This document shows, piece by piece, positions 26,522 to 35,137 of a DNA stretch of 64,000 nucleotides. Source of the stretch: Centipeda felix (GTDB taxonomy: Bacteria > Bacillota > Negativicutes > Selenomonadales > Selenomonadaceae). The translations under genes and the position numbers were made by a program. The notes below the pieces were generated by a model. That model was not told the DNA's origin and made no database searches. It was given only the letters and a program-made list of their open reading frames with translations. The stretch is from positions 766,921 to 830,920 of the forward strand of contig NZ_LT891959.1 in the NCBI RefSeq assembly GCF_900186465.1, written 5' to 3'. Every line of letters begins with the position of its first letter. Within the stretch, counting starts at the first letter, position 1.

Positions 26522-26851
26522 ATGGCAAAAATGTTAAAAAAGCTGCAAAGCAAGACAGCGCCGCAACAGGAAGTAAAACAACAGCGTCCGCCGGGCAAGG
26601 ACTACGTTCTCCTCATTCTGATGGCGATGTCCGTAATCCTCGTCATCGCGGCATGGGACACTCTTGATACGCTGACGATCACCATGTACATCCTGCTGAC
26701 GCTTTCACTCGGGCTGACATACACGCGCCGCCATGCGGCAGATCGCCTCACTGAGACACAGATGATGCTCGTCACACGCGGCAGCATGGTCACCATCGGC
26801 ATCGCAGGCGCACTGTTTCTGCTGGATGCCTACTATCGCTACATCGCATAG
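26522..26851 (+). CDS. Small membrane protein of unknown function, three predicted spans
   Basis: A 109-residue protein. Residues 1-27 are basic and Gln-rich (KMLKKLQSKTAPQQEVKQQRPP). Three hydrophobic segments follow at about 28-45, 50-65 and 88-105, with a basic YTRRHAADRL loop between the second and third. I do not recognise the family. The ATG follows AGAGGACG. Possible promoter elements, TGGCAA and TATACT 17 bases apart, lie at about 26450-26480. It is a single gene with its own terminator, convergent with the response regulator. Confidence 0.75.
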   Translation: MAKMLKKLQSKTAPQQEVKQQRPPGKDYVLLILMAMSVILVIAAWDTLDTLTITMYILLTLSLGLTYTRRHAADRLTETQMMLVTRGSMVTIGIAGALFLLDAYYRYIA

Positions 26852-26861
26852 AACCGATGCG

Positions 26862-26890
26862 AAAGCCCCGCCCTGCACTGGGTCGGGGCT
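26862..26890. terminator. Terminator between the small membrane protein and the response regulator
   Basis: AAGCCCCG/CGGGGCTT stem with extra pairs in the loop region. TTTTT follows on the plus strand, so it mainly serves the plus-strand gene; the minus-strand gene ends within 5 bases and may share it. Confidence 0.8.
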
Positions 26891-26894
26891 TTTT

Positions 26895-27680
26895 CTATTC
26901 ATCTGCCGCATCCCGTTCGCTTCGCGTGCGAAATTGTCCCGGTGTGCAGTTCATGTATTTCTTGAACACGAGCGTAAAGTACTTATAGTCCTGAAACCCG
27001 ACGCGTGCACCGATCTCATAGATTCGCCCGTCTCCCGCACGAAGATATTCCGCCGCCCGCAGAATGCGGTAGCGGTTGAGGAAATCGTTAAAGGTGTACT
27101 TCGTATCCTGTTTGAAACACTTCTGCAGATATGTCTCGGACACACCGTACTCGGCGGAAATATCCCGCAGCGACAGTCGTTCTGCATAGTCCGCGCGAAT
27201 GCGGCGCAGAAGTTTTCCCGTATATTTGCCGACCGGTGCCCCCGCCGAGGGAAAAATCTCCACTGGTGCAGATGCGGCATGTTCCTGCGCCAGTCGCCGT
27301 GTCTCTGCCCTCCTCCGCAGGCGCTCCTTCGCACGTACAAGGCTCTCATGAAGCGCATCGAAGTCCACGGGCTTCAGCAGGTATTCCGCGACATCGAGAG
27401 AGATTGCGCGTTTGGCATAGCTGAATTCATCGTACCCCGAAAGAATGATTGCCTCATAGCCGCGATCTCGGCTCTGCTCGAGCATCCCGAGCCCATCGAG
27501 GTACGGCATCTTCACATCAGTGATAACAATATCCGGACGGAGTGTATCGATTTTTTTCAGTCCGTCTATGCCGTCCATTGCCTCGCCGACAACCACACAG
27601 TCCTCCTTCAGCCAATCCACCGCATAGAGGAGTCCGCGACGAATGATATCTTCATCCTCAACGAGCAAAACTTTATCCAT
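26895..27680 (-). CDS. Response regulator, YesN type (receiver plus AraC helix-turn-helix)
   Basis: A 261-residue DNA-binding regulator. The receiver (1-120) has VLLVEDEDIIRRG, the phosphoacceptor Asp55 in IVITDVKMPYLDG, and LKPVDF with the conserved Lys. From about 165 an AraC-type HTH follows: LSLRDISAEYGVSETYLQ and RILRAAEYLR, ending VGFQDYKYFTLVFKKYMNCT. It overlaps the kinase stop by 8 bases, so the two form one operon. The ferric-type ABC importer upstream on the same strand is the nearest possible target. Confidence 0.93.
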   Translation of the reverse strand: MDKVLLVEDEDIIRRGLLYAVDWLKEDCVVVGEAMDGIDGLKKIDTLRPDIVITDVKMPYLDGLGMLEQSRDRGYEAIILSGYDEFSYAKRAISLDVAEYLLKPVDFDALHESLVRAKERLRRRAETRRLAQEHAASAPVEIFPSAGAPVGKYTGKLLRRIRADYAERLSLRDISAEYGVSETYLQKCFKQDTKYTFNDFLNRYRILRAAEYLRAGDGRIYEIGARVGFQDYKYFTLVFKKYMNCTPGQFRTRSERDAADE

Positions 27681-29376
27681 GTTCTTCCCTCTGCTGCAGC
27701 GGCATCCGCAGGATGACCTTCAGCCCGTTTCTATACTCCGCAATCGTCACGCCATAGGCACCGCCGTAAAGCAGGCGGAGCACCCGATGCACGTTGTAGA
27801 GGCCGATGTGTTCCGGCTCGGCCGACGCCGACGCAAGCATAGCGCAGATCTCTGTATACTTTGCCAAGGTCATGCCTGGACCGTCGTCTATCACGCACAG
27901 CAGCAGATCTCCCTGCTCCGCGCGGCACTCGACGCGCAGGCGCAGTTCACGCGTCTGCTCCAGTCCATGGACAATGCTGTTTTCAACGATCGGCTGAAGG
28001 AGCAGCTTTGGCACACGGCAGCTGCGCAGCTGCGCAGGGAGCACGATGTCGTAGGTCAGCCGATCGCCGTAGCGCATCTTCTGGAGGGTCAGATAATCCT
28101 CCACATAGCGGATGTCCACGGCAAGCTCTGCCATGTCCCCGCTCGCACGAATGCCGTAGCGCATCAGGCGGGCAAAGGCGACAACCATCTCTGAGGCGCG
28201 CTTTGGATCGATGAGGATCTCATAGCGCAGTGCCTCCATTACGTTAAAGACAAAATGTGGATTGAACTGTCCCTTAAGCTGACGTACCTCCATACGGCGC
28301 TTGCGCTCGGCGAGCTCTGCATTGCGTGCGAGCAGACGTCGGATGCGCGCAAGCATCGCATTATAGTCTGCATAGAGGACGTCAAACTCATAGAAGCTCT
28401 GTGGCAGATCCTGCGGTCCCATATCGCCGTCCCGACACGCACGTACTGCACGCAGAAGCCCGTCGACAGAGCGCAGGCTGCGCTCCGTCACCCTGCGCGT
28501 GAGCACCGGCATGGAGAGAAGGAGCAACACACTGAGCGTGAGCAGAAAGACTGCCCCCGTCGCGGCAAGCTGCTGCTGCCGCAAGAGCGAGGTCATCGTG
28601 ACAACGCGCACACGCCCCTGCGCACAGGACTGCACAGCGGCATAGGCAGGCTGCCCATCTATTTCCGTTCTGCCGCTCTCCTCCACCGATGCCGTAAACT
28701 TTCCAAGCGTCTTTTCTGTCAGGCGATCCGTTGCGAAAATCACATGGTCAAAGGGGTCCATCAGTACAACCTGGTCGGCGCCGCCGCGTATGGCGAGTGC
28801 ATGGAACGCCTCGGTCCGCAGGGCAAAGACGAGATAGCCTGCCGTTCCGCCGTCCTCGCCAGGCACAACAGCAGAAAAGGCATACACTGCCCCCTGATCG
28901 TAGGCAAGCGGCAAAAGCACCGTGCTGCTCACTGCTGCATCCGGCGTCCGGTTCAAACGCAACAGTTCCCTGCGGATACCATCATGACGGGCAAAACTGT
29001 CACTGTTTACCGCGTAAAGATTCGACGCGCATACTGTCCCGTCCTCCCGCAGCAAGGCAAAATCGGCGCGCAAAGGGCCTGCGAACGAGAATGCATAGAG
29101 ACGGCGGTATGCCTCTGTAACCGTCTGCCCATCCAGCGCACCGCGTACATCCTCCATGCGGGCAAGGCTCTGTACCCCCGCATCATAACGCTGCCACTCG
29201 GCATCCGCCACCGCTGCGATCGCCGCGCATTCCTGCTCCGTCTCACGAACAACGCAGACTTCATAGTATAAAACGACAAACACAGCATAGCTGACGAGCA
29301 TCAGTGCGATAAAGGCAAGGATGGAACGCATGAAAAGGCGGCGGATATACGCACGAAAACGGACCGACTGTGCCAC
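27673..29376 (-). CDS. Sensor histidine kinase, YesM/LytS type
   Basis: A 567-residue membrane kinase. TM1 lies at about 15-38; a large extracytoplasmic sensor of dCache-like size follows (about 40-265); TM2 is near 275-297. A HAMP-like linker leads to the His_kinase domain with QFNPHFVFNVMEALRYE, whose His is the phosphorylation site, then LQPIVENSIVHGLE and DDGPGMT of the ATPase fold. The best start is a GTG at 29376 behind AAGGTGAG. The frame stays open to 29490 through the MITE, adding repeat-encoded residues that should not be annotated. The ligand is unknown. Confidence 0.92.
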   Translation of the reverse strand: MAQSVRFRAYIRRLFMRSILAFIALMLVSYAVFVVLYYEVCVVRETEQECAAIAAVADAEWQRYDAGVQSLARMEDVRGALDGQTVTEAYRRLYAFSFAGPLRADFALLREDGTVCASNLYAVNSDSFARHDGIRRELLRLNRTPDAAVSSTVLLPLAYDQGAVYAFSAVVPGEDGGTAGYLVFALRTEAFHALAIRGGADQVVLMDPFDHVIFATDRLTEKTLGKFTASVEESGRTEIDGQPAYAAVQSCAQGRVRVVTMTSLLRQQQLAATGAVFLLTLSVLLLLSMPVLTRRVTERSLRSVDGLLRAVRACRDGDMGPQDLPQSFYEFDVLYADYNAMLARIRRLLARNAELAERKRRMEVRQLKGQFNPHFVFNVMEALRYEILIDPKRASEMVVAFARLMRYGIRASGDMAELAVDIRYVEDYLTLQKMRYGDRLTYDIVLPAQLRSCRVPKLLLQPIVENSIVHGLEQTRELRLRVECRAEQGDLLLCVIDDGPGMTLAKYTEICAMLASASAEPEHIGLYNVHRVLRLLYGGAYGVTIAEYRNGLKVILRMPLQQREEHG

Positions 29377-29406
29377 GTATCCTCTCACCTTCTCTTCCAA
29401 TATTAT

Positions 29407-29567
29407 GGAAGCACTGATAAATTCGGTACAACCATTTTGACGCATCTTTTTTGCCCGCACTTCGGCGGAAAATCCTCCACAGAGCACCACTCTGCGTCCG
29501 GTTTTCCACCTCGTTCGGACGAAAAAATCTACGCCAATCTGGCAGACCTCATTTTATCAGTGATTCC
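29407..29567. repeat. MITE-like repeat, full-length copy (161 bp)
   Basis: The ends are GGAAGCACTGATAAA and TTTATCAGTGATTCC. The flanks are TTAT at 29403-29406 and TTAT at 29568-29571. It is nearly identical to 22971-23131 and inserted about 30 bases upstream of the kinase start, where it may carry or displace the promoter. Confidence 0.92.
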
Positions 29568-29591
29568 TTATCAGTCTTTCCGAAATATTAT

Positions 29592-29627
29592 AAAACGAGA
29601 GCACTGCAAATGCAACGCTCTCGTTTT
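29592..29627 (-). terminator. Terminator of the ABC importer operon
   Basis: 11-bp stem, AAAACGAGAGC/GCTCTCGTTTT, with a 14-base loop, ending in a T run on either strand, 45 bases past the permease stop. Confidence 0.8.
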
Positions 29628-29672
29628 CAATCGTATCACCGGCGTCTGACCGGCACGATCAGAAAGAGTGGA

Positions 29673-31337
29673 TCAGATACTGATATCGCGCCGCCCTGTC
29701 ACTTTGTAAAAGAGCAGCAGGGAGAGGATGGACGTGACCGTGAGGATGGTCGCATAGGCGGAGGCATTCCCATAATTGCCGCGTATGACCTCCGTATAGA
29801 TCGAGACAGTCAGTGTTTGATTGGCATTAGTATAGAGGATAATCGACGAGCTCAGCTCACTGATGATCGTCACCCAGCTCATGATCGCACCCGCACAGAC
29901 CCCCGGCAGCATCATTGGAACGGTCACGCGCGCGAACGTCGTCATCTCCGATGCGCCGAGCGACACCGCCGCCTCCTCGATGCTCGGGCTAATCTGTCCG
30001 AGGGCAGCAGCACTCGATCGCACCGTATACGGCATCCGTCGTACACTGAACGCGATGATCATGATGAGCATTGTCCCGCTAATGACAATCGGCGGACTGT
30101 TGAACGCGAAGAGGAAGGCAATGCCGAGCACCGATCCTGGGATGATAAAGGGAAACATCGTAATCGTATCGAGCGCATTGTTGACCGCATTTCTCTTACG
30201 CATGCTCAGATAGGCGACGAGAACACCGATCACGACAACGACGGCAATGCTGAGTATCCCAAGCAGATAGGTGTTCAGCACCGCATCGTTATCCTTCGCA
30301 AAGAGCGTCGCCTCATAGCTCTGCAGCGCATAGCCGCCCGTAAACACCTGCCCGCCGTTGCTGCGGAGGAACGACGTATAGATCACGACGACCTGCGGCA
30401 GGATCGCAAGCCCTGTTACAAGATAGGCAAAGCCATGGGCGGCGATATTGCGCAGCCCCGTCGCACGCTCTGCACTCATCGGCTTGAGTGCCGTCATGGC
30501 ATAGGTACTCCGCCGTGCCAGTATCCGCTGAGCGAAGAACATGGCAAGGGTCAATCCGATCATGATGACGCAGATCGCCGCGGCGAATCCATCGTCGCCG
30601 CCGACCTCTCCCATGAACTGTGTATAGACGAGGACAGGCATCGTCTTGTAGCCCTCGCCGATCAGCATAGGCGTACCAAAGTCGGCAAAAACACGCATAA
30701 AGACGAGCAGTGAGCTTGCGAGAAGTGTCGGCATCACGAGTGGCACGATAATGCGGCGAATCCGCCCGATGCGCCCGCAGCCGAGGCTCTCCGCCGCCTC
30801 ATTCAACGAGTTGTCCATATTCTTCAGCGCGCCCGAGACATAGATATAGACGAGAGGGAAGGACTGCAGCGTAAAGACGAGCAGGATCCCCGCAAAGCCG
30901 TACACACCGTCAAAGGAAAGACCGAAGGCACTGTTCACCAGCTGCGTTATGACACCATTGCGCCCGAGCAGCTGAATCCATGCGTATGCGCCGATGAACG
31001 GCGGCGAAAGATAGGAGATGACGATGAGAATGTTGAGAAAACTGCTCCCACGTATTTTCACACTGCGCATCAAATATGCCATGGGCAGACCGAGTGCTGC
31101 CGAGAGCAGCGTCGCACAGACCGTGACGCAGAGGCTGTTCACCATCGTCTCCCAATAGAATCGCTTGGTGAAGAACCGTGCAAAGTAGTCCCATGTCACC
31201 CCGCCGGAGAATGGATCGACGAAACTCTTATAGAGGACAAGCACAAGCGGATAGAGGACGAAGATGCCAAATGCTGCGAGGATGAGAATACTGAGGATCG
31301 ACCATACCGATAGATTTTTTCCCGCGCCGCCCTTCAT
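29673..31337 (-). CDS. ABC transporter permease, fused two-domain type (ferric or phosphonate importer family)
   Basis: A 554-residue protein with about twelve spans in two homologous halves, each with an EAA-like coupling loop: NEAAESLGCGRIGRIRRIIV in the first and EEAAVSLGASEMTTFARVTV in the second. This is the FbpB/AfuB/ThiP layout in which one polypeptide forms the whole channel. It works with the ATPase whose stop overlaps its start by 4 bases and with the lipoprotein upstream. Iron(III) is the likely cargo by family; 2-aminoethylphosphonate or thiamine-type substrates cannot be excluded. Confidence 0.9.
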   Translation of the reverse strand: MKGGAGKNLSVWSILSILILAAFGIFVLYPLVLVLYKSFVDPFSGGVTWDYFARFFTKRFYWETMVNSLCVTVCATLLSAALGLPMAYLMRSVKIRGSSFLNILIVISYLSPPFIGAYAWIQLLGRNGVITQLVNSAFGLSFDGVYGFAGILLVFTLQSFPLVYIYVSGALKNMDNSLNEAAESLGCGRIGRIRRIIVPLVMPTLLASSLLVFMRVFADFGTPMLIGEGYKTMPVLVYTQFMGEVGGDDGFAAAICVIMIGLTLAMFFAQRILARRSTYAMTALKPMSAERATGLRNIAAHGFAYLVTGLAILPQVVVIYTSFLRSNGGQVFTGGYALQSYEATLFAKDNDAVLNTYLLGILSIAVVVVIGVLVAYLSMRKRNAVNNALDTITMFPFIIPGSVLGIAFLFAFNSPPIVISGTMLIMIIAFSVRRMPYTVRSSAAALGQISPSIEEAAVSLGASEMTTFARVTVPMMLPGVCAGAIMSWVTIISELSSSIILYTNANQTLTVSIYTEVIRGNYGNASAYATILTVTSILSLLLFYKVTGRRDISI

Positions 31338-32434
31338 GACAGATCACCTTCGATCAACGTCGTCTCCGCATCAGCGCGGAAAACATTGATGCGCTCCGCC
31401 TTGACGCGCAGGGTAACGCGTGTGCCGTCGGCGAGCAAGGCACCGTCTTCCTGACCGCGGATCGCTTCGACTGCCCGCCCCTGCGCCGTTTCGAGAAAAT
31501 AGTGCGTCGTCAGGCCAAGGAATACACTGCTCTTTACAACAGCGGGGATGCCATCCCCCTCGCCCTCCGTTATGATAAATTCCTCCGGGCGAACGGAGAC
31601 GACCACCGCTTGTCCGTCAAACGCCTCAGCGGCAAGATTCTGCATTGGCACGCGGTAGTCCGGCAGAAGCTCAACTGACTTGCGGTCGGCCTCTGACCGC
31701 ACGACCCCGTCAAAGAGATTCGAGAGGCCGATGAAGGTCGAGACAAAGACATCGGCAGGACGGCGGTAGATCTGCTGCGGGCTGCCGATCTGGCGGACAA
31801 CGCCGCCCTCCATGACCGCGATACGGTCGGAGACGGCAAGCGCTTCCTCCTGATCGTGTGTAACATAAACGGTCGTTATGTCGATCTGCCGCTGGATCTG
31901 CTTAATCGCGTTGCGCATCTCCACACGCAGCTTCGCATCGAGATTGGAGAGCGGCTCATCCATGAGCAGAACCTCTGGTGCGATGACAATGGCACGTGCG
32001 AGCGCGACACGCTGCTGCTGCCCCCCTGAGAGCGCCGTCGGCATACGGTCACGCAGTGCATCGATCTTCACCACGCGTAGAATCTCGTCGACGCGGCGGT
32101 CGATCTCCTCTGCGCTGACACCGCGCATCTTCAGACCAAATGCGACATTATCGCGCACTGACATGTGCGGGAAGATGGCGTAGTTCTGAAACACCATCCC
32201 CATGTTGCGCTGATTCGGCGGGACATCGTTGATGCGACGGTCGCCGATCCGTATTTCACCGCCCTCAATCGAATTGAAGCCAATAATCATGCGGAGCAGC
32301 GTCGTCTTTCCGCAGCCCGACGGTCCGAGCAGGGTAAAGAACTCCCCTGGCCGAACATCGAGAGACAGCCCGTCGATGACGGTGTGATCGCCATATTTTT
32401 TTACGACATTGTCAATATGAATGGATACACTCAC
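31334..32434 (-). CDS. ABC transporter ATP-binding protein (ferric/spermidine-type with TOBE domain)
   Basis: A 366-residue ATPase. Walker A is GPSGCGKTTLLRMI, the signature is LSGGQQQRVALARAI, Walker B is VLLMDEPLSNLD, and the switch His is in VYVTHDQEEAL. From about 240 a TOBE-type regulatory domain follows. It powers the permease encoded next. The start codon is GTG at 32434. Its leader has seven consecutive Gs that act as, or replace, the ribosome site. Confidence 0.93.
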   Translation of the reverse strand: MSVSIHIDNVVKKYGDHTVIDGLSLDVRPGEFFTLLGPSGCGKTTLLRMIIGFNSIEGGEIRIGDRRINDVPPNQRNMGMVFQNYAIFPHMSVRDNVAFGLKMRGVSAEEIDRRVDEILRVVKIDALRDRMPTALSGGQQQRVALARAIVIAPEVLLMDEPLSNLDAKLRVEMRNAIKQIQRQIDITTVYVTHDQEEALAVSDRIAVMEGGVVRQIGSPQQIYRRPADVFVSTFIGLSNLFDGVVRSEADRKSVELLPDYRVPMQNLAAEAFDGQAVVVSVRPEEFIITEGEGDGIPAVVKSSVFLGLTTHYFLETAQGRAVEAIRGQEDGALLADGTRVTLRVKAERINVFRADAETTLIEGDLS

Positions 32435-32460
32435 CGTGTTCCCCCCCTTTTTTTGAAAAA

Positions 32461-32498
32461 AGCGAATTGCACACGCCTTGCGGCGGCAGCAATTCGCT
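32461..32498 (-). terminator. Intercistronic stem-loop between binding-protein and ATPase genes
   Basis: AGCGAATTGC/GCAATTCGCT, a 10-bp stem with an 18-base loop, followed on the minus strand by TTTTTC. It is placed to stop part of the transcription after the binding-protein gene, or protect its 3' end, so the lipoprotein is made in excess of the membrane components. Confidence 0.65.
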
Positions 32499-32514
32499 CC
32501 TGTCAGGCTGTCTG

Positions 32515-33570
32515 CTACTGTTTGAAATTCTCGAGATGCTTATTCCACATCGCAACGATCTCATTCTTATGCTGTGCTACCCATCCCTCGTCATAGTTTG
32601 GGAAGAGTGCAATGTCCTTCATCGGCGTCATATAGGATGCGAGCGGCACATCCTTGCGCAGGGGGCGCACCGTCAGCTCCTTGCCGGCTGCTTCCTGAAT
32701 TTTCTGCGAGAGCATATAGTCAACGAACTTCTTCGCATTTTCCGGATGCTTGCAGTCCTTGATGATCTGTACTGACTCACCGGGGAAGATCGCACCTTCC
32801 TTGGGGAAGACCACACGCACAGGAGCACCATTTTTCACATAGGTTGCCGCAGGATCCTCCCACGTGAGACCAACCGTATACTCACCGTCCGCCACACCCT
32901 TGTGGACGCCGCCCGAGCTGTTCAGTATCTTACCGTCGAGATTTGCGATGAACTGATCGACGTATGCCCATGCTGTATCCGACATAGGGTCACCGTTCGT
33001 CCCCTTGGCATAGAGCATGGCGATCAGTGACTGCAATGCCGAATTCGATGCTGCTGGATCACCGAAGGCGATCTTCCCCTTCAAGGCAGGATTGAGAAGA
33101 TCCTCAAAGCTGTCGATCTTCATATCCCCCGCCAGATTCTTATTGACGATCATGACGGTCGGATCAGCAAAGGCAGGAGAGAAGTATCCCGTCTTATTGC
33201 GAAACGCCTCCATCATATTCGCATCCTCAGGGGAGACATACTCCATAAAGAGATCCTTCTGCGACTCGAGCGTCATCTGATCCGATGCCCAGAGAATATC
33301 CCCCTGTGGGTTCCCCTTCTCCGAAGCCACGCGCTTGAGGAGCGGTCCCGTCCCTGCAACAATGACATTGACCTTGATGCCCGTGTCCTTTTCAAAATTT
33401 GGGATGACGAGATTGTTTAGGCTCTCACTGCGTGCTGTATAGACCGTGAGCACCTTCTCCTCCTCGCCGCCTGCCGCCTTCTTGTCCGTGCCGCCACCAC
33501 AGCCTGCAAGCATCGTTCCCGCGACTGCAGCCACCGCCAAGACGGACAGCCACTTCTTCATCCGTTTCAT
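32515..33570 (-). CDS. ABC transporter substrate-binding lipoprotein (ferric-type)
   Basis: A 351-residue protein. A lipoprotein signal (KKWLSVLAVAAVAGTMLAGC) has its lipid-bearing Cys near residue 25. The mature part has the FbpA-like layout: VLTVYTARSESL, PNFEKDTGIKVNVI, GDPAASNSALQSL and GLTWEDPAATYVKNG. The equivalent Tyr residues of classical FbpA are not obvious, so iron is a family-based guess and other oxyanion ligands are possible. It is the first gene of the importer operon. A TTATCATATT region upstream (33611-33626) is AT-rich and probably holds the promoter. Confidence 0.9.
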   Translation of the reverse strand: MKRMKKWLSVLAVAAVAGTMLAGCGGGTDKKAAGGEEEKVLTVYTARSESLNNLVIPNFEKDTGIKVNVIVAGTGPLLKRVASEKGNPQGDILWASDQMTLESQKDLFMEYVSPEDANMMEAFRNKTGYFSPAFADPTVMIVNKNLAGDMKIDSFEDLLNPALKGKIAFGDPAASNSALQSLIAMLYAKGTNGDPMSDTAWAYVDQFIANLDGKILNSSGGVHKGVADGEYTVGLTWEDPAATYVKNGAPVRVVFPKEGAIFPGESVQIIKDCKHPENAKKFVDYMLSQKIQEAAGKELTVRPLRKDVPLASYMTPMKDIALFPNYDEGWVAQHKNEIVAMWNKHLENFKQ

Positions 33571-33678
33571 TCTTCTTCCTCCTTACAGCAGTAAGATTCT
33601 GTTAATTATGATTTTATCATATTCTACGAATTTGTATATCCACAAAACAAAAACACTATCCAAAATACGAAACAAAAA

Positions 33679-33704
33679 AACCAACCTGCATGCACAGATT
33701 GGTT
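33679..33704 (-). terminator. Terminator at the end of the LPS gene block
   Basis: AACCAATCTG and CAGGTTGGTT pair with one mismatch around a GCATGC-like loop. On the minus strand TTTTTTT follows. It lies just after the lptB stop. Confidence 0.8.
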
Positions 33705-33709
33705 ATTTT

Positions 33710-34429
33710 TTACAGGCTGAAATTCTCGCCGAGATAGAATTTACGTGCAATAGGGCTCTCGGCGATGGTCTTGCTGTCGCCTTCGAGGAGGAGTTTGCCC
33801 TCGCTGAGGAGGTAGACACGGTCGACGATGTGGAGCGTCTCACGGACGTTGTGGTCGGTGATGAGGATCCCCATGCCGCGCTGGCGCAGATATTCGATGA
33901 TCTCCTGAATGTCCGCAACGGCAAGCGGATCGACGCCCGCAAACGGCTCATCGAGCAGGATGAACTGCGGCTCGAGCGCAAGACAGCGCGCGATCTCGAC
34001 GCGCCGCCGCTCGCCGCCCGACAGCTCCGTCCCGCGGCGGTCGCGGACGTGTCCGATGTGGAACTCTTCGAGGAGGGCATCCAGCTTGTGTTTCTGCTCC
34101 GCTGCCGAGAGCTTTGTTGTCTCCAAGATAGCGGCAATGTTCTCCGTGACAGTGAGCTTACGAAAGATGGACGGCTCCTGCGTGAGGTAGCTGATACCGA
34201 GTTCGGCACGGCGGTACATAGGATAGTCCGTGATGCAGATATCGGAGAGATAGACATCACCGTGCGTCGGCTTCTCCAGACCGACGATCATGTAGAACGT
34301 CGTCGTCTTGCCGGCGCCGTTCGGTCCGAGGAGTCCGACGATCTCGCCCTTGTCGATGCGCACAGAGATGCGGTCGACCACGGTACGGCTGCCGAACTTC
34401 TTGATGAGACTGCGGGATTCAAGATGCAT
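33710..34429 (-). CDS. lptB: LPS export ATPase LptB
   Basis: A 239-residue ATPase that drives extraction of LPS from the inner membrane through LptF/LptG and the Lpt bridge. Walker A is GPNGAGKTTTFYMIVGLE, the signature is LSGGERRRVEIARCLA, Walker B is FILLDEPFAGVDP, and ILITDHNVRETL holds the switch His. The conserved Lpt-specific spacing and YLTQEPSIFRKL are present. It is the last gene of the block, 12 bases after lptA. LptF/G and LptD are not in this window. Confidence 0.96.
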   Translation of the reverse strand: MHLESRSLIKKFGSRTVVDRISVRIDKGEIVGLLGPNGAGKTTTFYMIVGLEKPTHGDVYLSDICITDYPMYRRAELGISYLTQEPSIFRKLTVTENIAAILETTKLSAAEQKHKLDALLEEFHIGHVRDRRGTELSGGERRRVEIARCLALEPQFILLDEPFAGVDPLAVADIQEIIEYLRQRGMGILITDHNVRETLHIVDRVYLLSEGKLLLEGDSKTIAESPIARKFYLGENFSL

Positions 34430-34441
34430 TGCACTCGCTCC

Positions 34442-35137
34442 TCACTGGGTCACAGCGGTGCCGTCATCGGCGAGGTAGACGGTCATGTGATTGCTGCGCG
34501 CTGTATTGTTGCCCTGATATACCCACGCATTCCCATCCAGCTCGACGTAGGGTCTTGGGTCATTACCATAGTAGTCCATGCGGTCGCCGCCGCCCTCAAG
34601 ATCACGCGCGGGACTCGTGACATGCGCGTTTCCGATCCCCGTAAAGCGGCTCTGCTTCAGCCATCCCTCAAGATGATCCGCTGAGAGTGTACCGTCGGGG
34701 CTCGTGATCGTCCCGCCCGAGGAGGCGACAATGTGATCATCCTGTGTGGGATAATAGTCCACCAGAGGACCCGTAAAGGTGCGGCCTGCCTTTGCCATGT
34801 GGACGCTGCCGCTCGCCTGCCAATGCTCCTGCCCTGCGGCAAGGAGGCGATCGCAGGAGAGGTTCATGTCCTCACGCTGTGCGCGAACATTTCCCTCAAT
34901 GGTGCCCTCCTGCGTCTTTGTGTTGTAGGTAGCACGTGCACCCTCGATGTTCCCCGTGCCCTGATCCACGTGTACGCCGCCTTCGGCGGTGACCACGCCC
35001 GTTCGCGTATCGTAAGTCAGACGATCCGCCGTGAGATTCGTCGGATCTGCGTTCTGCGGTGCCGCCAGTCCTGCCGTGCAGACCGCGCCTGCCGCAAGCA
35101 GGAGCAGTCCCCCGCGGCAAATAGTCCTCTTCGTCAT
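34442..35137 (-). CDS. lptA: Periplasmic LPS bridge protein LptA (OstA-like)
   Basis: A 231-residue protein with a signal peptide (GGLLLLAAGAVCTAGLA, cleavage near 25). OstA/LptA beta-jellyroll repeats include LTADRLTYDTRTGVVTAEGG and GTGNIEGARATYNTKTQEG. LptA oligomers carry LPS across the periplasm. At 231 residues it is longer than the E. coli protein (185), with more repeats, which may suit a wider or different envelope. The start overlaps the lptC stop (ATGA). Confidence 0.92.
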   Translation of the reverse strand: MTKRTICRGGLLLLAAGAVCTAGLAAPQNADPTNLTADRLTYDTRTGVVTAEGGVHVDQGTGNIEGARATYNTKTQEGTIEGNVRAQREDMNLSCDRLLAAGQEHWQASGSVHMAKAGRTFTGPLVDYYPTQDDHIVASSGGTITSPDGTLSADHLEGWLKQSRFTGIGNAHVTSPARDLEGGGDRMDYYGNDPRPYVELDGNAWVYQGNNTARSNHMTVYLADDGTAVTQ

